DNA of 64,000 nucleotides from Oidiodendron maius Zn (taxonomy: Eukaryota > Ascomycota > Leotiomycetes > Myxotrichaceae), in NCBI GenBank assembly GCA_000827325.1, contig KN832877.1, positions 1,860,001 through 1,924,000 of the forward strand. The letters run 5' to 3'. The position numbers were made by a program, and so were the translations under genes. Shown here one piece after another: positions 34,310 through 47,700 of the stretch. The notes below the pieces were generated by a model. The model made no database searches, was not told the origin of the DNA, and saw only the letters and a program-made list of their open reading frames with translations. The number at the start of each line of letters is the position of its first letter. Positions within the stretch are counted from its first letter, which is position 1.

Positions 34310-35701
34310 TTAGTCTGCATAAGTATAGCATAGAAAGTCCCCTTCTGTGCTCCAAACATTTCCAAGGGTCGTGCCTTCCGCTAAGATCCCGTCAGTTGGA
34401 AGGATGGAGTCCATTGATAAGTATGGCGGTGCCCCATTAGGATATTCTAAATAAGCTGCATAAGTCGTTAGGTTTTGGACGCTGCCACCAAAGAAAGCGT
34501 TCGTGTTATTAGGATGTGCGTTTTGCCATCTCCACCAGATTCGGTCGACCATCTTTAATGTGTTAGGGCATGTAGAAAAAGGACTAAGAGGGGTTTAAAG
34601 GTAATCTTACCGCATGATGCAGCCAAAAGAGAGGTTCATTAGCGGAGAAAGTTGGACTAGGCTCGTTCTCGAAACAAGTCTCAGGGGCGTCTTCAGGACA
34701 ATAACCCGCAAGGTCGCTGCACCATTGTTTAGCATTCAAGGTCAAGGGTGTCTATAAAATAGCAGGATCGCAGAGCATACCCTCCTAAAATCTCATGCAC
34801 GCTTCCATGAGGACCTTCAAACCCCTCGATAAACTTTTGAAAGCCCTTGTAGTCGCCTGTGTAATTTGCAATCGCCTGGTTAATTGCCTCGGGCGTAAAG
34901 GTGGCATTTGCATCTAAATACGGTTCCGGGAAGAAGTCGCCATCAGCTGCAAAATCTATGTATGGTTGCAGGGTGAAGTTTCGACGCAGACCATGAGAGA
35001 CAGGATATGCAAGGGTGAAGTTGGACGAGAAGCCGCCTGTACCAACGACAAAATCGTTACCGGCTATGCCCACAGCTTGGCCAATACCGGAGGTGGGATC
35101 GTCTGACCAGATGCCAGCCTGGAGAACATTGGCAGAATCTAATATGGATGTCAGTATTGGGAAATGTATGGTCGAGAACGGGCGTGGGTACCGATGGTCC
35201 AGTCCCAGTATGGTGCTACACCGGTATAGCCACAGCGGTTCTTTAGAGCTTGGTTATATGACCAAACGAAGTAACGATGAAAAGGGAAGAAGAGACCTGC
35301 AAGAATATCGGTGTTAGTAACATATTAATAGAAGTACTAGAAAATTTGGAATATTACCAGTGAAATGGATAACTGGATTAAGGTCCGAATGAACGTATGC
35401 ATAGTCATCGTAGTATGAGCTGTTTGACGAAATGTTGGCAAACGTTGCAGCAAAGTCGCCGACTGTTGAATACAGAGAGTCATTGTGAGGCAGGTGGGCC
35501 ATACACTAAAACAACTGTGGTCAGCTCTATAGAGCGCACAATAAAACTCTGCTAAGCTCTTACCTTGACTGCGTCGATCCAAGCGGCTTTCTCAGCAGGT
35601 GTAAAGTTCCGCCATTCTCGACGCACTTCTATAGATGAACAAGCTCCCCAGGCCGTTGAGGCAAGGACCGAAAACAAGAACGATAGTATAACGAGAGTCA
35701 T
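34310..35701 (-). CDS. Secreted tyrosinase (type-3 copper protein)
   Basis: A multi-exon gene. Exon 1 is 35701-35564 (signal peptide MTLVILSFLFSVLASTAWG), exon 2 is 35505-35358, and exon 3 starts at 35296. Later exons run down to a stop at 34310. The first copper site is built from YVHSDL, VIHFTG and FFPFHRYFVW. The second is formed by GPHGSVHEILGG and, after an intron, PLFWLHHA-MVDRIWWRWQ. All six expected histidines appear to be present. GYTGVAPYWDWTI is the conserved link between the sites. Tyrosinases oxidise phenols to quinones; secreted fungal ones act in pigment formation or on host and soil phenolics. No long C-terminal cap domain is seen, as in the short secreted ascomycete forms. 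Reading frames are intact across the splices I checked. Confidence 0.87.
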
Positions 35702-37644
35702 CTTCTAAAGCGATCGAGATTGAAGAGGAAATATAACAGATTTACCAAATTCTCTACGAATGAACTACCAAGCGAGAGTGATATGGAAAGACTAGGACCA
35801 ACGAGATACATATTTATATTCAAAATCTAGCATGGGATATGAGTTATTTTCTCCGAAGAGTTATTTTCTCCGCAGAATTATTTTCTCCGAAGGGCTATCT
35901 TTCTCTGCCTCCGCGATAAACGCGTGGAGGGGAGGCTGTGAATCGAGGAGATGGCTTACGTGGAGGACCCACAGGGCGTAAATTACCGTACGCTAGCCTC
36001 GTTTATGGCCCGCGAGCAAACTTCATCGCAGCAGAAGAGCACATTAACATTTGAGGGGCAGGTGAACGAAACAAGGCGAGGTATTAAACAAGGAGTGGAG
36101 AGCATCCTCGCATTCTCAGCGCCATATTCAAAAAGCTTGGCCCGTGTCTCTAAAGCGCATGGACTGGAAACTCTCAGTTGTGACAGACCGAAAGTCGGCT
36201 TAGAGTCTGAATTTCGGTGGATGCCGCTATGTTCCCTGCAAAGAGCAACGTAAGCTTGAGTGTACAGCACGAAGTCTGACTTGTTGAAACACAGCCTTAC
36301 CGAAAAGACCCACGACGCAGCGGATGTGGCGCAGATAAGCTCTAAAGTGGCGCCTTTCGGGCTGAATCAGGGCTTGTTTGTTTGTGTTGTGTGTGGCAAC
36401 ACCTCATTTAAATCCAAAGGTCTGCGAGCTTATAGCTACCTCTATTGAGGCAACAGCGTATAGTGGGGAATTTGGTAGGCTGAAGACTTATTGTTATCAC
36501 ACCAACGCAGCCACACAGAGCACACTCGTGCAGGTATCTATCATTGCGATTCCACGCGGCCTTATACAACGCCACGTCATAGCCCCGTCTGTAATAGATA
36601 GCCCCTTTCGCGGCTCTTCTGATCTATGACCATTTCAGCTTTGATCAAGGTACGGAAGTAGGAAGGTGAGATCATGGTCAATTAACTAGTTTAGATAAGC
36701 TGCTGGTGACAATGATACAGTCGCTTGCAAAACCGGCTTCACCTTTGCAACAGGCACAAAGTTCCTACTGCGCCACACTGATCAGGGGTTCCTAGTACGT
36801 GCCTAACTATATCAGGTCAAGTGTACAGTCTAGTACGAGGGCCAACCATCTTGCGCCAAAGCTCTTTTGCTCTGTGCCTTGTCACGACCCTGAGCTTCTG
36901 GGGCGTACTGTAACTCCCTCGCCTAAGTGCGCACGTGATAGTACGGTACAAATATATCAGAGTAACGTCTGTCCCTGCGTAGCGAGACGCACCCTGTTGC
37001 GAGACAAATTATAGGTACTTTGAATTCACGCGCCTCTGAATAGGTGACCGTATTAGAATTTCTGTATTTTTTCCTACTAGATATATTGTGTGCCTCTCCC
37101 AAACACTCCTGACCTATTAATTCCGAAAATTACGATCGTATCGTCGCCGCCTCCTTGATTTATAAAGAGCATCCTTTTATAGTGTAATCAGACCCTTCGA
37201 CCCGCGATACCACCATCTAGCTTCTTTCACCTTTTAAACTCACGGAACGATTGGATATGGATATCAGAGTTTTATGATAATGCTAGGAAGCCATTATCAG
37301 TCTTGTGGCGGCCGGGGCGCGCTATGTCATACGACGTCGCCCTTTAGGCTGATACCTCCTCCAATCAAGCGATCAAGGATCCTCGTCAGCGGCGGTGTGG
37401 TTATAGTAATCTCGGTAAAGTTATAGCAGTGTCGCTTAGAGCCGCCCGATTAGCCAGGTAAGCTCTGTGCAGTTAAAAGATCTGCCGGTCCGTTCGACGA
37501 CATTCATACGTTTAATTTCTCAGCTTCTCCTTCCAACTCGCTGCAAAGAGCTATTTGTAAAGCTTCAGCTTAGTACAATCCACAAATCTTGTGGATTTCA
37601 ATTTGGACTTAGCTGACCGATGCTAAACATAAAACACTTTTCAG
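35702..37644. other. Long intergenic region between tyrosinase and second HET gene
   Basis: No gene is supported. Overlapping frames at 35951-36253 (+) and 35983-36270 (-) are shadows of each other without motifs. The region contains the 17-bp tandem repeat at 35844-35894 and a weak match to the dispersed repeat core near 36,730. The HET promoter lies close to 37,500-37,640. Confidence 0.4.
35844..35894. repeat. Three 17-bp tandem units upstream of the tyrosinase
   Basis: The unit TTATTTTCTCCGAAGAG is repeated three times with one to two changes, and a fourth degraded unit may follow. It begins 143 bp upstream of the tyrosinase ATG, so it could be a promoter element array. Confidence 0.75.
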
Positions 37645-39878
37645 ATGGATGGCTCATGTCACGAGAATGCGGGGCGGCAATTTGAAGCTCAAAAGACAAA
37701 TTATGACTTTAATACGCTGGAAGTGTCGCCAATTTGTGGGACATGCCGGACACTATTGGAAATATATGACTCTACCGATCGCGGTATTATCATTGAAAGC
37801 ACCGAGCTGATTGAAGACCGTGCCTTCCAAGGCTGCCAACTATGCGCATACTTCGTCAGTAGACTTAGAGTTGATCCAGAGAGAGAGCGACGAAGAGCCA
37901 CCTACAGAGCAAGGCGTAAACGGTCAGCGACAGCAAATAACATCGATGTTTCGTATCGGAAAACCAGCGCATATGATTGTAGCTCGTCACAATCTTCCAT
38001 GATGATAGCCGAAATTACGCTGACTGGAGTCTACGGCCAGCAGGACTGTAACCTATGGACTCGATTTCTTCATAATAAGAGTAAGCCATTCAATGTGATC
38101 CATTCATCAAAATTTGCGAGTTTGGTGACTGATTGCCAATAGATCCAAAGGGGTTGATGAAAGCAGAGGACTTCGGATTGTCATCGGAATCAGAGCAAAG
38201 CTTTGCTCTTGTACGAAAGTGGTGTTTGGACTGCTCAAATCATCATAATATGTGTCGCGGAGCACCAAACTCTCCAGTTTTCAATCCTCTCCCTACCCGT
38301 CTACTGAGTATCGGCGAAGAGTTTCCTACTAATCTCCACCTCCGTCATGGATGTAACTTGCCTCGAAGTACAAAATACACAACATTGAGTCATTGCTGGG
38401 GCGAACGTGGCATTGTGACGAAATTGTCAGAATGCAACTACCTCTCTATGATGGAAAAAGTCATTTTCGATGACTTACCAAAAACCTTTCGGGATGCTAT
38501 AGTTGTCAGCAAAATGCTTGGTGTTGAGTATCTCTGGATTGACTCGCTCTGTATCATACAAGATAGCCCAAGTGACTGGCAACGAGAATCTTCCCTTATG
38601 TCTCAGATCTACTCAAATAGCTTCTGCAATATTTCAGCGACAGCGGCTTTGGACAGCTCTCAGGGACTCTTCTTCGCACGCGACCCTGTGACAATCCGGG
38701 AATTCATTTTCCAGACTTGCATCGATGGCACGAGAGGTTACTTCAGTCCTTGCGATGAAGGCCTATGGATGAAATATGTAATAGAAGCACCCCTGAATGG
38801 CAGAGCATGGGTGTGTCAGGAGCGGATCCTTTCGAAACGGAATCTACATTTCTCCCGTAGCCAAATCTTCTGGGAATGCTGCGAACATCTGGCTTGCGAG
38901 ACATTCCCTAGTGGCTTCTCTATTCAATGGGGTGATATGTCGTTGAAGCAAGATATTTCGAAGTTCTTTTTTGCTTGTTCCACTAAAAGAGTGTCGGGTG
39001 GCCTCAAACTTCCTCCTAACGACGACACAGTAAATTGGGCATACCAGGTTTGGGAAAAGGTTGTCACTACCTTCTGCCGAGGTCAACTAACTTACGAAAC
39101 GGATAAGCTGGTTGCTATTGGAGGCTTGGCCACATTAATGAATGAAACTCTTGTCGACGTTTATCTTGCCGGCTTATGGAAAAGGCATCTTATCACTCAA
39201 CTTTTGTGGTACTCGTGTGATGGCTATACTCAGACTAAAGGGCCTTATGTTGCACCTAGCTGGTCATGGGCGGCTGTTCGTGGGAATATTGTTCATACTT
39301 ATGTGGCGCCGACTGACAGAAGTACTGCCTTGGCCGAAGTCACGAATGTCTACACAAACTCAATTAGTGGTAACGAATATGGCCAACTTACAGGAGGCTG
39401 TGTCATTCTCAAGGGAAAGCTTGCACGTCTTAATCTCCGTAGATTGCCCGGAGTGTTCGCCAGCTGTGAGGATCCTACGGGTGTCATAGAAGGGTCTAAT
39501 CGGTCACTGGATGAAAAAGGACTAGGAGGAGCCAGTGGAAATAGTCCTTTACATCGTCGATTTCTACAATTTCATTGGGATAACAAATACTGCAATTTGC
39601 ACGAGTATCTCTACCTGCTTCCAGTCTACCTGCAGAACGTTAATGTTTCAGAACCAAGCGCAGAGCCCGACCAGCTCCAAGGCTTGATTTTGATGCCTTC
39701 TGGAGAAGAACCAGGAAAGCTCGTGGAACGCTGCGGGGTTTTTAAAGCTTTCGATAAGGAATCCATTCAAAATATGATGGAAGGTTGCAAACATTTTGAC
39801 ACAATAGCTGAGACGGAAGGATTTGAGCCAATCCATCATAGCAACGGTGGCAAGAACTATTGGATTTCAATTGTATAG
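37645..39878 (+). CDS. HET-domain protein (heterokaryon incompatibility)
   Basis: Two exons, 37645-38080 and 38143-39878, are joined by a 62-bp intron (GTAAGC...CAATAG), giving about 723 residues. The N-terminus has the CGTCRTLLE...GCQLCAYF cysteine pairs that often precede HET domains. The HET domain carries YTTLSHCWGERG (224-235), FRDAIVVSKMLGVEYLWIDS, SLCIIQDSPSDW (to about 290) and NGRAWVCQERILSKRNLHFS. The C-terminal part has VAPSWSWAAVRG, also typical. It differs in type from the HET gene at 28673-30673, which has a membrane helix and the DRIF-type continuation. Proteins of this family trigger cell death when incompatible partners meet. The frame is intact; the start at 37645 is the first ATG that keeps the cysteine motif. 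Confidence 0.88.
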
Positions 39879-40909
39879 GATTCAGAATCGCGTCTGTGGA
39901 CACATACAATAAAACTAAGACGTATACAGTCACTCTTCTGAATCTTCTTCGTACGGATGGTCGTCCGCGAGCACGATGATGGAGTGTAGAGCGAGGGACA
40001 TTAGGTACGCCTTGCGCTAGGACTTAACTGGCTCTGTCCATATTATGCTGCCGTCACAAGAAACGGCGATAGAATGTTCGAGACCTGCTCTTACGCCACC
40101 CGCGTGACCACATCGGAGAAGCGAAGAATATAACTTTAGCGAGCCCGGGAGTGAACATACTATCCCCCTCCCTTGGAAATTGTACATTCCCTGCTCTGTG
40201 GCTCAGCAGTGCTTTGACCAACGCATCCTATCATTACTTGAGAAACCTCGTTTCCTATACTTTTCTTAGCTAGGCAACATTTGCCACAGAGTGGAGAATG
40301 TACAATTTCCAAGGGAGGGGAATAGTAGTATAATGTAAGTAGGCTAATGCGTATTACTAAGCACTGAAACATGTGGCCCTCTATGCGCACCGGCGTAACT
40401 CCCGGACTACATTCCTTTCCTCTCTGAGTGTCTTTAAAATTTGGAGCCATATTACCTTGTTATAGAACCATTCCCTGAGTGCTCTGAATTTTGAAAACAC
40501 TTTAATAGTCGCGATTTAACAGGGGGGGATAGCCAAAGCGGCGATCAATAGCGTGATTGAAACGATCGATAGCATAATCAACTACAGTCTTTTCTTTATT
40601 GCTAAGTAGTCTCCTAGAGAGAAATAGTTCAAGAAAGTGGCATATCAATAATAATTGAAGCGAAGCTTCTCTTACTTGGATTTGGCAGGTGCGCGTCACG
40701 TGAGCTTTTTCTATGAGGGGATCGATTCGGGTCACATGAACGACCAGGGTTCTGATTGGTCACTTATATATGGCTCTTGATTGGTTGAGAAAATATCTAT
40801 TCATATGACCTGGCCGTTGTTTTTCCGGTCTGTAATTCGTCTACCTTCTTAGACGCGTTCTATCTGTAACCTGAATTCTTCTTTACCTTACCTCCTCTAT
40901 ACTTTTAAA
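39879..40909. other. Intergenic region with a small MITE, then the Helitron flank
   Basis: No gene is supported. The MITE at 40163-40322 is described separately. From about 40,680 the sequence may already be the non-coding 5' part of the Helitron relic, but no terminus could be identified. Confidence 0.4.
40163..40322. mobile_element. 160-bp MITE with TA target site (Tc1/mariner-like)
   Basis: The ends are inverted repeats of about 40 bp: the left arm starts TCCCCCTCCCTTGGAAATTG, and the right arm is its reverse complement with a few mismatches. Both sides are flanked by TA (40161-40162 and 40323-40324), the target duplication of the Tc1/mariner superfamily. The interior is non-coding. It is not RIP-mutated to any visible extent. 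Confidence 0.8.
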
Positions 40910-42125
40910 ATGGATTCGAAGTACTGCTCCAGCTGTCTCTAGAAGCGTCTATTGTCCTGTTTCTCAGCCACTTCTACTGGCAAGGTATTGGCCACTTGCG
41001 ATTCCTGCTGTACTAAGAACCGCAATAAACGGAAAGCTTTATAGGAGCTGGATCCTAATCTTCCTTCCAAGAGACGTATTACAGGCCCCGATAGAACTAC
41101 CACTACTCCCAGTATGCCTCAATTACACCCTAATCCTCCTAGTATACTCGAATCACACCCAATTGCTCCCAGGGTACTCGAACCACGCCCAAATCCTCTA
41201 GCTCCTCTCAAATCATATTCAAATCGTCCCGCTCCTCTCAAACCACGCCCAATTGCTCCCAGGGTACTCGAACCACACCCAAATCCCCCCGTTCCTCTTG
41301 AATCATGTTCAAATCCTCCTTAACCACCTTCTATACTATCCGGAAATGGCTTCCTTCCAGCCGAACAATGGGGCTGGATACAGAGCTTTAATAAGAAGAT
41401 AGCCAAGATCAAAATAGAGATGTGTAGACGGTGTAAAGAGTGTTGGTTTTTGATAGATTTGAAGGATAATGTTTGTCACGACTGTGTTTGGAGGGATAAG
41501 GGCAAAATGCCTTTTCTAATATCAAGAGAGAACGATATGGACCCAGGAGAGCTACCGGCTTATCTGCTAGAGCTCACGCAAGTAGAAGAGATGATTATTG
41601 CCCGGTACCATATACAGATAATAGTATATCGATATCGTGGCCACTAGTACCACTACTCAGGGCATTGTGTGAGTTTTATATAGAATACTATAAAGACAGT
41701 TAATATACTACCAAACCTGCCTTTAGAGTTAGATATTGTAGTCTTACAGCTATCGAATCAAATTATAGGGAGTGACTAGCGGTATCAACAGCAGTTTGGA
41801 TCAACTTTTCGGGTCCGGAAAGGCTATATTATAATCTAGCTTTGATATCTTAAGGCAAACTACCCAGACTATCGCTATATCACTATATCTCTTGACCGAT
41901 TAGATACTCTCCTAGTCGATGATAACGTTTCCTTATCCTTCCTATCTATAATTAATAATCTTCTAGATAAAGAGGTACCAAGTATTTCAGCCAAGAACGC
42001 TCTACCAAATTCCTAGTCTATAGTCCTAAACCTCAATGTTATAGAGACCGAGATAGATATTACGAACATATGCTTAACTATAGCCTGAGGCTCGGCAGAA
42101 CTCTGTATAGAGAACTATAGGGGAA
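40910..42125 (+). mobile_element. Helitron relic (N-terminal DUF6570-type region), RIP-mutated
   Basis: From the ATG at 40910 the frame reads MDSKYCSSC with in-frame TAG codons, for example at 40940-40942. A proline-rich tandem part (41114-41320) follows, then MCRRCKECWFLIDLKDNVCH (41420 on), GELPAYLLELTQVEEMIIAR and IVYRYRGH before another stop. The reading continues past the stop with YHYSGHC. This succession is that of the N-terminal portion of fungal Helitron Rep-helicase proteins. The replication-initiator (Rep) and helicase parts are absent here because the LTR element C begins at about 42,126. The stops are mostly TAG, as expected from RIP acting on CAG/TGG codons. Neither Helitron terminus was identified. 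Confidence 0.65.
41114..41322 (+). repeat. Proline-rich tandem repeat in the Helitron relic
   Basis: Imperfect units of about 24-27 bp encode variants of NPPSILESHPIAPRVLEPRP. It is part of the broken Helitron frame and not a separate gene. Confidence 0.7.
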
Positions 42126-44589
42126 TGTTATATGTAAGGAAGGACTGCTAGAGACTATTAGTCTATAGCGGTCTATAGTAGTCTAATCAGGAATAAAGGT
42201 TCTATATAAACAGTATATATTCCTTAATAGATGGAAGCTTTATACTTAACTTAAATAAAGTATCTTATTACTACTTTAGTAACTTATTAAGTCTATATAC
42301 TGCTTCTTGACTTGATAGTATCTCTATCTAACCTAACTTATTTAATGACTTACCTAATACTAGATATAAGCTATTGTTATACTTTAAGTATCTAACCTAA
42401 GGTACTAATATACTATTATTATTAAGAAGTTAATATATCTTCTATTAAAGGAGAAAGTTCTATAAGCAAGTAATGAATAGTTGAACTACTTATAGGATCC
42501 TTATATAAGGATATTAAGATAGAGACTCTATAGGCTTTCTCTAGAGAGAAATCTAAGCTTAAGGGCTTTCTAGTATAACTAAACTTATACTTAATATTCT
42601 ATACTTAATGTTTTGTTTCTTTAACTAAAAGGGTATTATATACTATTACTTTCCTTAAGAGGGAAGTATTAAACTAGATTGAAGGATTTATATAGGACTA
42701 TCTTACTAATACTAGTCTATAAGGATAGATAATACCTGAAATAAGACTTAAGATATACTATATCTTTAGAAGCTTTAATAGGTTCCTTAAAAGACTTAAG
42801 TATACTTTTAGAGACTTTAATAAAATTAAATAAGTAGTTAGAAGAATCTAATCCCTTAAATAGAAGGGATCTATAGCTATATATATAGTAGAGTTTAATA
42901 GATATTCTATTAAAACAGGATAGAATAATATAGTACTTAAAGATAAATATTATAAAGGGCTTAAAGAAGTTATAAAGAATAAGCTATCTAGGACTAACTT
43001 CCCTAACTTATTTAAAGAACTTATAGAAGATACTATATATATTAATAACTGATTCTATAAAAGAGTTTAGAAAAGAAAGGGATTCTATAACCCTACTTTT
43101 AAGAAATACTATAATTATAGAAACTACTATAGTCTTTAATTAATAGAACTTAATACTACTAATAGAAAGGAACTATTACTCTAGAAATAATAAAACTATA
43201 TAGAGAAGAAATTATATTTTAAATATAGAAAATCTAGTTATATAGTCTATAACTACTAGTCTAAAGGAAATAAATAAAACTAACCTTATAGAAGTAAGGT
43301 TAATACTATAAACTATAGAGGTTATAATAGACTAATAGAATATAATACTTCCTTTATAGGGATAATATTTAGTCTTTATAAGAGATTAAGCTTTATAGAA
43401 GCTTTTAGTACTTAGATTTATATACTAGTATTCTAATTATCTTCTTTATCTTTAGGATAAGAAGATTAAGCTATTTAGATAAAGGAGTTAATAGAGATAA
43501 ATCTAGATAGTAAAGATAACTATAAGTATATTTTATAAAGTCTAGTAGTAGTTAATTTTATAGAAATAAAGGGTAATAATATAAATAGTAATTCCTTAGA
43601 TACTAAAGATTTAGAAAGCTTATAAGGATAAGTAACTCTAGATCTAGAGCTAAAGGAAAAGCAAATAGAATCTAAAGGGATATCCTTCTAGAAGATACTA
43701 AATATAATAAAATAAGAAGAAAGAGATATCTATATACTAGTAGGATTAGTATCTATATAGAAGTACCTTAAAGAGTCTAAAGATAACTTCTATAATATAA
43801 TAAATTAGATTAAAAAATAATATAGAGACTATAAAAAGAATCTAGTACTACTAATTAAAAAAGTAGAAGATATTATAGAAGCTATAAGGTATTACTAAAT
43901 AGATATAGTATATCTAAAACTTATAATTAAGAAACAAATAGAAGAGATAGATAAAGTAATAGAATTAGATATTAAAAGAAGCTAGTAATACTAAGATAAA
44001 TTAGCTATAAATATTAACCTTTTATTCTATTTAAGATAAGAATTTAATAGATTAATTAAAAAGAAGAAACTTATAGAATAATAGTTAGAGGAATATAGAA
44101 AAGCTAAGAATATAGTAAAGACTAATTATCCTTAATATAGAGAACTTACTTAAAGTTTCTATTATACTAATAAGTATATAATATATAAATCTAATAAGAA
44201 GGAAGTAGGATACTAGTCTAAAAAGAAGAAGCTAGTCTATTAGATAAAAATACTCTAAACTTTAATAATTTATATTAATAAAGCTAGAATAAAGTCAAAA
44301 AACTAGTTAGTATTAATATAAGAAAGTCTATATTAAGATACTAGTAAGGCTATAAAAGACTATATAAAGAACTAAATATAGTAGAAAAGAGATACTAGAT
44401 TTTCCTAAATATCCTTATTAAAGGATAAATACTTAGAGTATTAATAGATTTAGGAATAATAGATAACTTTATTAATATATAAATAGTTATATAAAGAAAG
44501 TATTAGGTTTTAAAGAAATAAGTATTATACTAACTACTATAATAACTTAAGAGGAATAGGGATCTTAACCTAAAGGTAAAGGCTTAAAG
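42126..44589 (+). mobile_element. LTR retrotransposon C (Gypsy-like), 5' part, broken
   Basis: A fossil in plus orientation. A 5' LTR seems to start at 42126 with TGTTATATG and to run to about 42,385. Gag-like sequence with a degraded zinc knuckle lies near 43,210-43,260, and a retroviral-type protease region near 44,430-44,480. It is heavily RIP-mutated, with dozens of breaks, and is old. It stops where element A is inserted at about 44,590, so the rest should lie beyond the window. Confidence 0.6.
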
Positions 44590-44753
44590 TATATTCAACT
44601 ATTAATTAACTTAACTAAGAGAATAAACTAAAGAGTAAAGAGAATAAAAAGAAGAGAGTCTTTATATAGAGGAGGCCTAGTCAGGTAACCTAATAAAGTA
44701 AGGTTATATAGTTCCAGTATATATATATTAAAAGGTTTAGTATTATAATATTA
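44590..44753 (-). repeat. 3' LTR of Gypsy element A
   Basis: About 164 bp in minus orientation. Just upstream of it on that strand is a polypurine tract (AGAAGGGAGGG, about 44,754-44,765), as expected at the 5' edge of a 3' LTR. A TATA-like TATATAAAG is inside. The inner border is approximate. The matching 5' LTR would be beyond base 64,000. Confidence 0.55.
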
Positions 44754-47700
44754 CCCTCCCTTCTAAATAGGCTTACTCTTAAGCTATATAAACAAGTATA
44801 ATAAGGAAATAGTGTCTATATTTCTACTCTTTATATCTACTCTTGCTATCTTAATATACTAAGGACTATTCTATCCCTCTTTTATCCTATAGTAGTTATT
44901 ATCTCCTTAAGCCTCTAGTTCCTTACTCTATTAATAGTAGTCTATCTAGTACTACAGGTTAGCTAGTAGCCCCTTAGCGTTATTATACTCCTTATAGAAG
45001 GCCTTAAGCAGGTAAAGTAACCCCTTAAAGTTCTCTATATTATAGAACTTAGGCTAGTAGTTAAAGCCTATTTACTTAGCCTAGTATTAGAGCCTTTATT
45101 GCTTTACTCTACTCTAATAAATATATTCAATCTTCTACTTAAGGTACTAGTTATATATAACTAGTAGTAGTAGATTAGAGTACTAGCCTAGTAAGGGATT
45201 ACCTGGATTCTTCTATAAGAGGTCTAGAGTAAAGACATTATTCTGCTAGTTACTATTAGGGAGATTAACCTAATATAAATATCCTACTTGCTTTATGATT
45301 CTATAGGGACCCTTATTCTAGTAATCTAGCTTCTAGCTTAGGTATTCATTTATCTAGTTCTTAGTAGATACCTAGACTTTATTACTAGTACTAAAGTCGA
45401 CTAGCCTATAGTACTTGTTTGCCTAGATACTCTACCTTTCCTGTACTTTAGCTATTGACTTATAATACTATTCCTATACTTTATAGATCCTCTTGATCTA
45501 TACCTATATATCCTGCCTAGCCCTAGAGATATACTCTAAAATAGAGATATTATCCTAAGGGTATTCCTAATCGATATCTATCTATAGCTAGTAGCCTAGC
45601 TTAATCTAGAAGGGTAATAGACTAATAGAGTTATATAGTAGGGTAGCTGCTATATAGTCTATAGTATAGATCAGATAGGACTAGTTATCCTAGAAGGTAT
45701 TAATAAAAGGATAAAGCTACTAATTAATCTACTAGTTTGTATTCTCTATTTGATTATCTATTTAGGGATAGTAGGCTATAGAGAGCTTAAGCCTTATTCT
45801 AAGGAAGCAATAGAACTCTTCCTAAAAGGCTAATATAAACTATAGACTATAATCTAAGACTATAGTTATAGCTAGTCTATAATACTTATATATATATATT
45901 AGATAGAGCTATACTAGTATCTATATATTAACTATTTTATTATAGAGGATTAATATAAGTCTCTTATCTAACTAGTCTATAAATATATAAACTATATTCT
46001 TACCTTCCTTATCTAGTAGTATCTCCTTAAAGTCTATAGAGATATATTACTAAAGATAGTCTAGTATTAGTAAGAGGTATAGTAGTCCTAGAGTCTTATC
46101 CTTTAGAACTTTAGATTATTAGTAGATATAATAGTTACTTATAAACTAGTTGATATTAGTATTTATTCTATACTAGTAGTACTATTCCTTAATCAGGAGT
46201 CCTATCTTATACTTTCTAGAGTAGGCTATTAAGATTCTATAATATAAAGCTTTGATTAGGTCTATATAGACTAACTAAGTAACTATAAGCTTTCTATTCC
46301 TTTTAAGTAGGCTATCCTGGATTATATATCTACCCTTATTCTACTAGCCTAGCTTCTAGATATATATAAGGTCTAGTACTATATAGTTAGTCTAGAGGAT
46401 TTCATTAATCAAGTCTAGCTAGTCTTTAATCAAAGAAAAGGATAAATTAATCTGATTAATCTTAAGGTCCTAGATTATCTGCTAGTCTAAGTTCTTATAT
46501 AGTAGTAGAACCTATTCTCTATTGTCTTTCTTAGCTTAATCAAGGTCTCTAGTCTATTCCTTGATTTATATTAATAGATTAGCTTTATTAGTCTTATCTA
46601 GTTTATAGGATATCTTGAAATAGTACTAGAATAGGATTTCTACCTAATATACTTGTTTTACTAAGAGTAGCTTAGAGGTTATAAAGTACTCTAAAGCCTT
46701 ATAGTCTATAATAACTTAAATAGAGTCTCTAGTACTTTCAAGTTTAGAGTACTAGTATTATAAGGCCTAAACTATTACTAATAGTTCCTTATTATAGATT
46801 AGGTAATTAGTCTTAGTAGAGACTATTATCTTTAAGAAGTATCCTATAGAGTACTATTCTCTATTAAGACCTTTTTAGAAGAATATAGTAGTAGTAACTA
46901 TATTAGAGATATTAGTCTCTAGAAGGTATTAGCTATCTAGGTTATAGTATATTAAGATTAAAGTATAGATAAGTATATATTAGAGTATCTTAAATATCTA
47001 GATATAGCCTCTATTAAAGGAGAACTTATAATCCTTATAGGTAAGCCTAGTAAAAGGTAATATAATACAACTATAATTATAGATAAATTACTAATAGAAG
47101 TTATAGAATCTAAGAAATAATTAGACTCTATAGACTATATAGAGGTAAGGCTAGTCTATAATTACCTTAACCTTATTAAAGTTAATCTATATTCTATCTA
47201 TAGAGATAATAAAGTCTAGGTACTTAGTTTATATAATATTAAACTTGTACTTTTTGATATTAGTCTATAAGTCTATAGCTTATAGCCTCTTAATTACCTA
47301 TTTAATATATATCTTATACTAGAGCTTATCTTCTAAATAGATTAGAATATTATTAAGATAAGTTATATAAGTTATATCTAGAAGATCTTAAAGTATATTA
47401 TTAATATAGCTCTAGAAGGCTATAGAACTATTAGTTAGTCTAAAGGGTAGGACTTTATATTAGAATAGACTATAGTATATTCAGAAGACTATTAGCTCTT
47501 CTAACTTAAAGGAGATCTAGATCCTATAGAATACTTAGTAGATATCTAGCTTAGTAAATACTTTAGCTCTACTTAACTATATAAGTATCTTATTAATTAG
47601 AGAAAGAGGATAATAGTTCTTCTTGGTTAGTATATTAAGCTTATAGTAGTTAATATAGAACTATAGCAATCTATTAGCCTTATAGATAAAGAGAATTAGG

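Noticed and set aside
41114-41322. Regular repeats considered as a CRISPR-like array
   Set aside because: There are no unique spacers of constant length, the units code for a proline-rich peptide, and the organism is a fungus.
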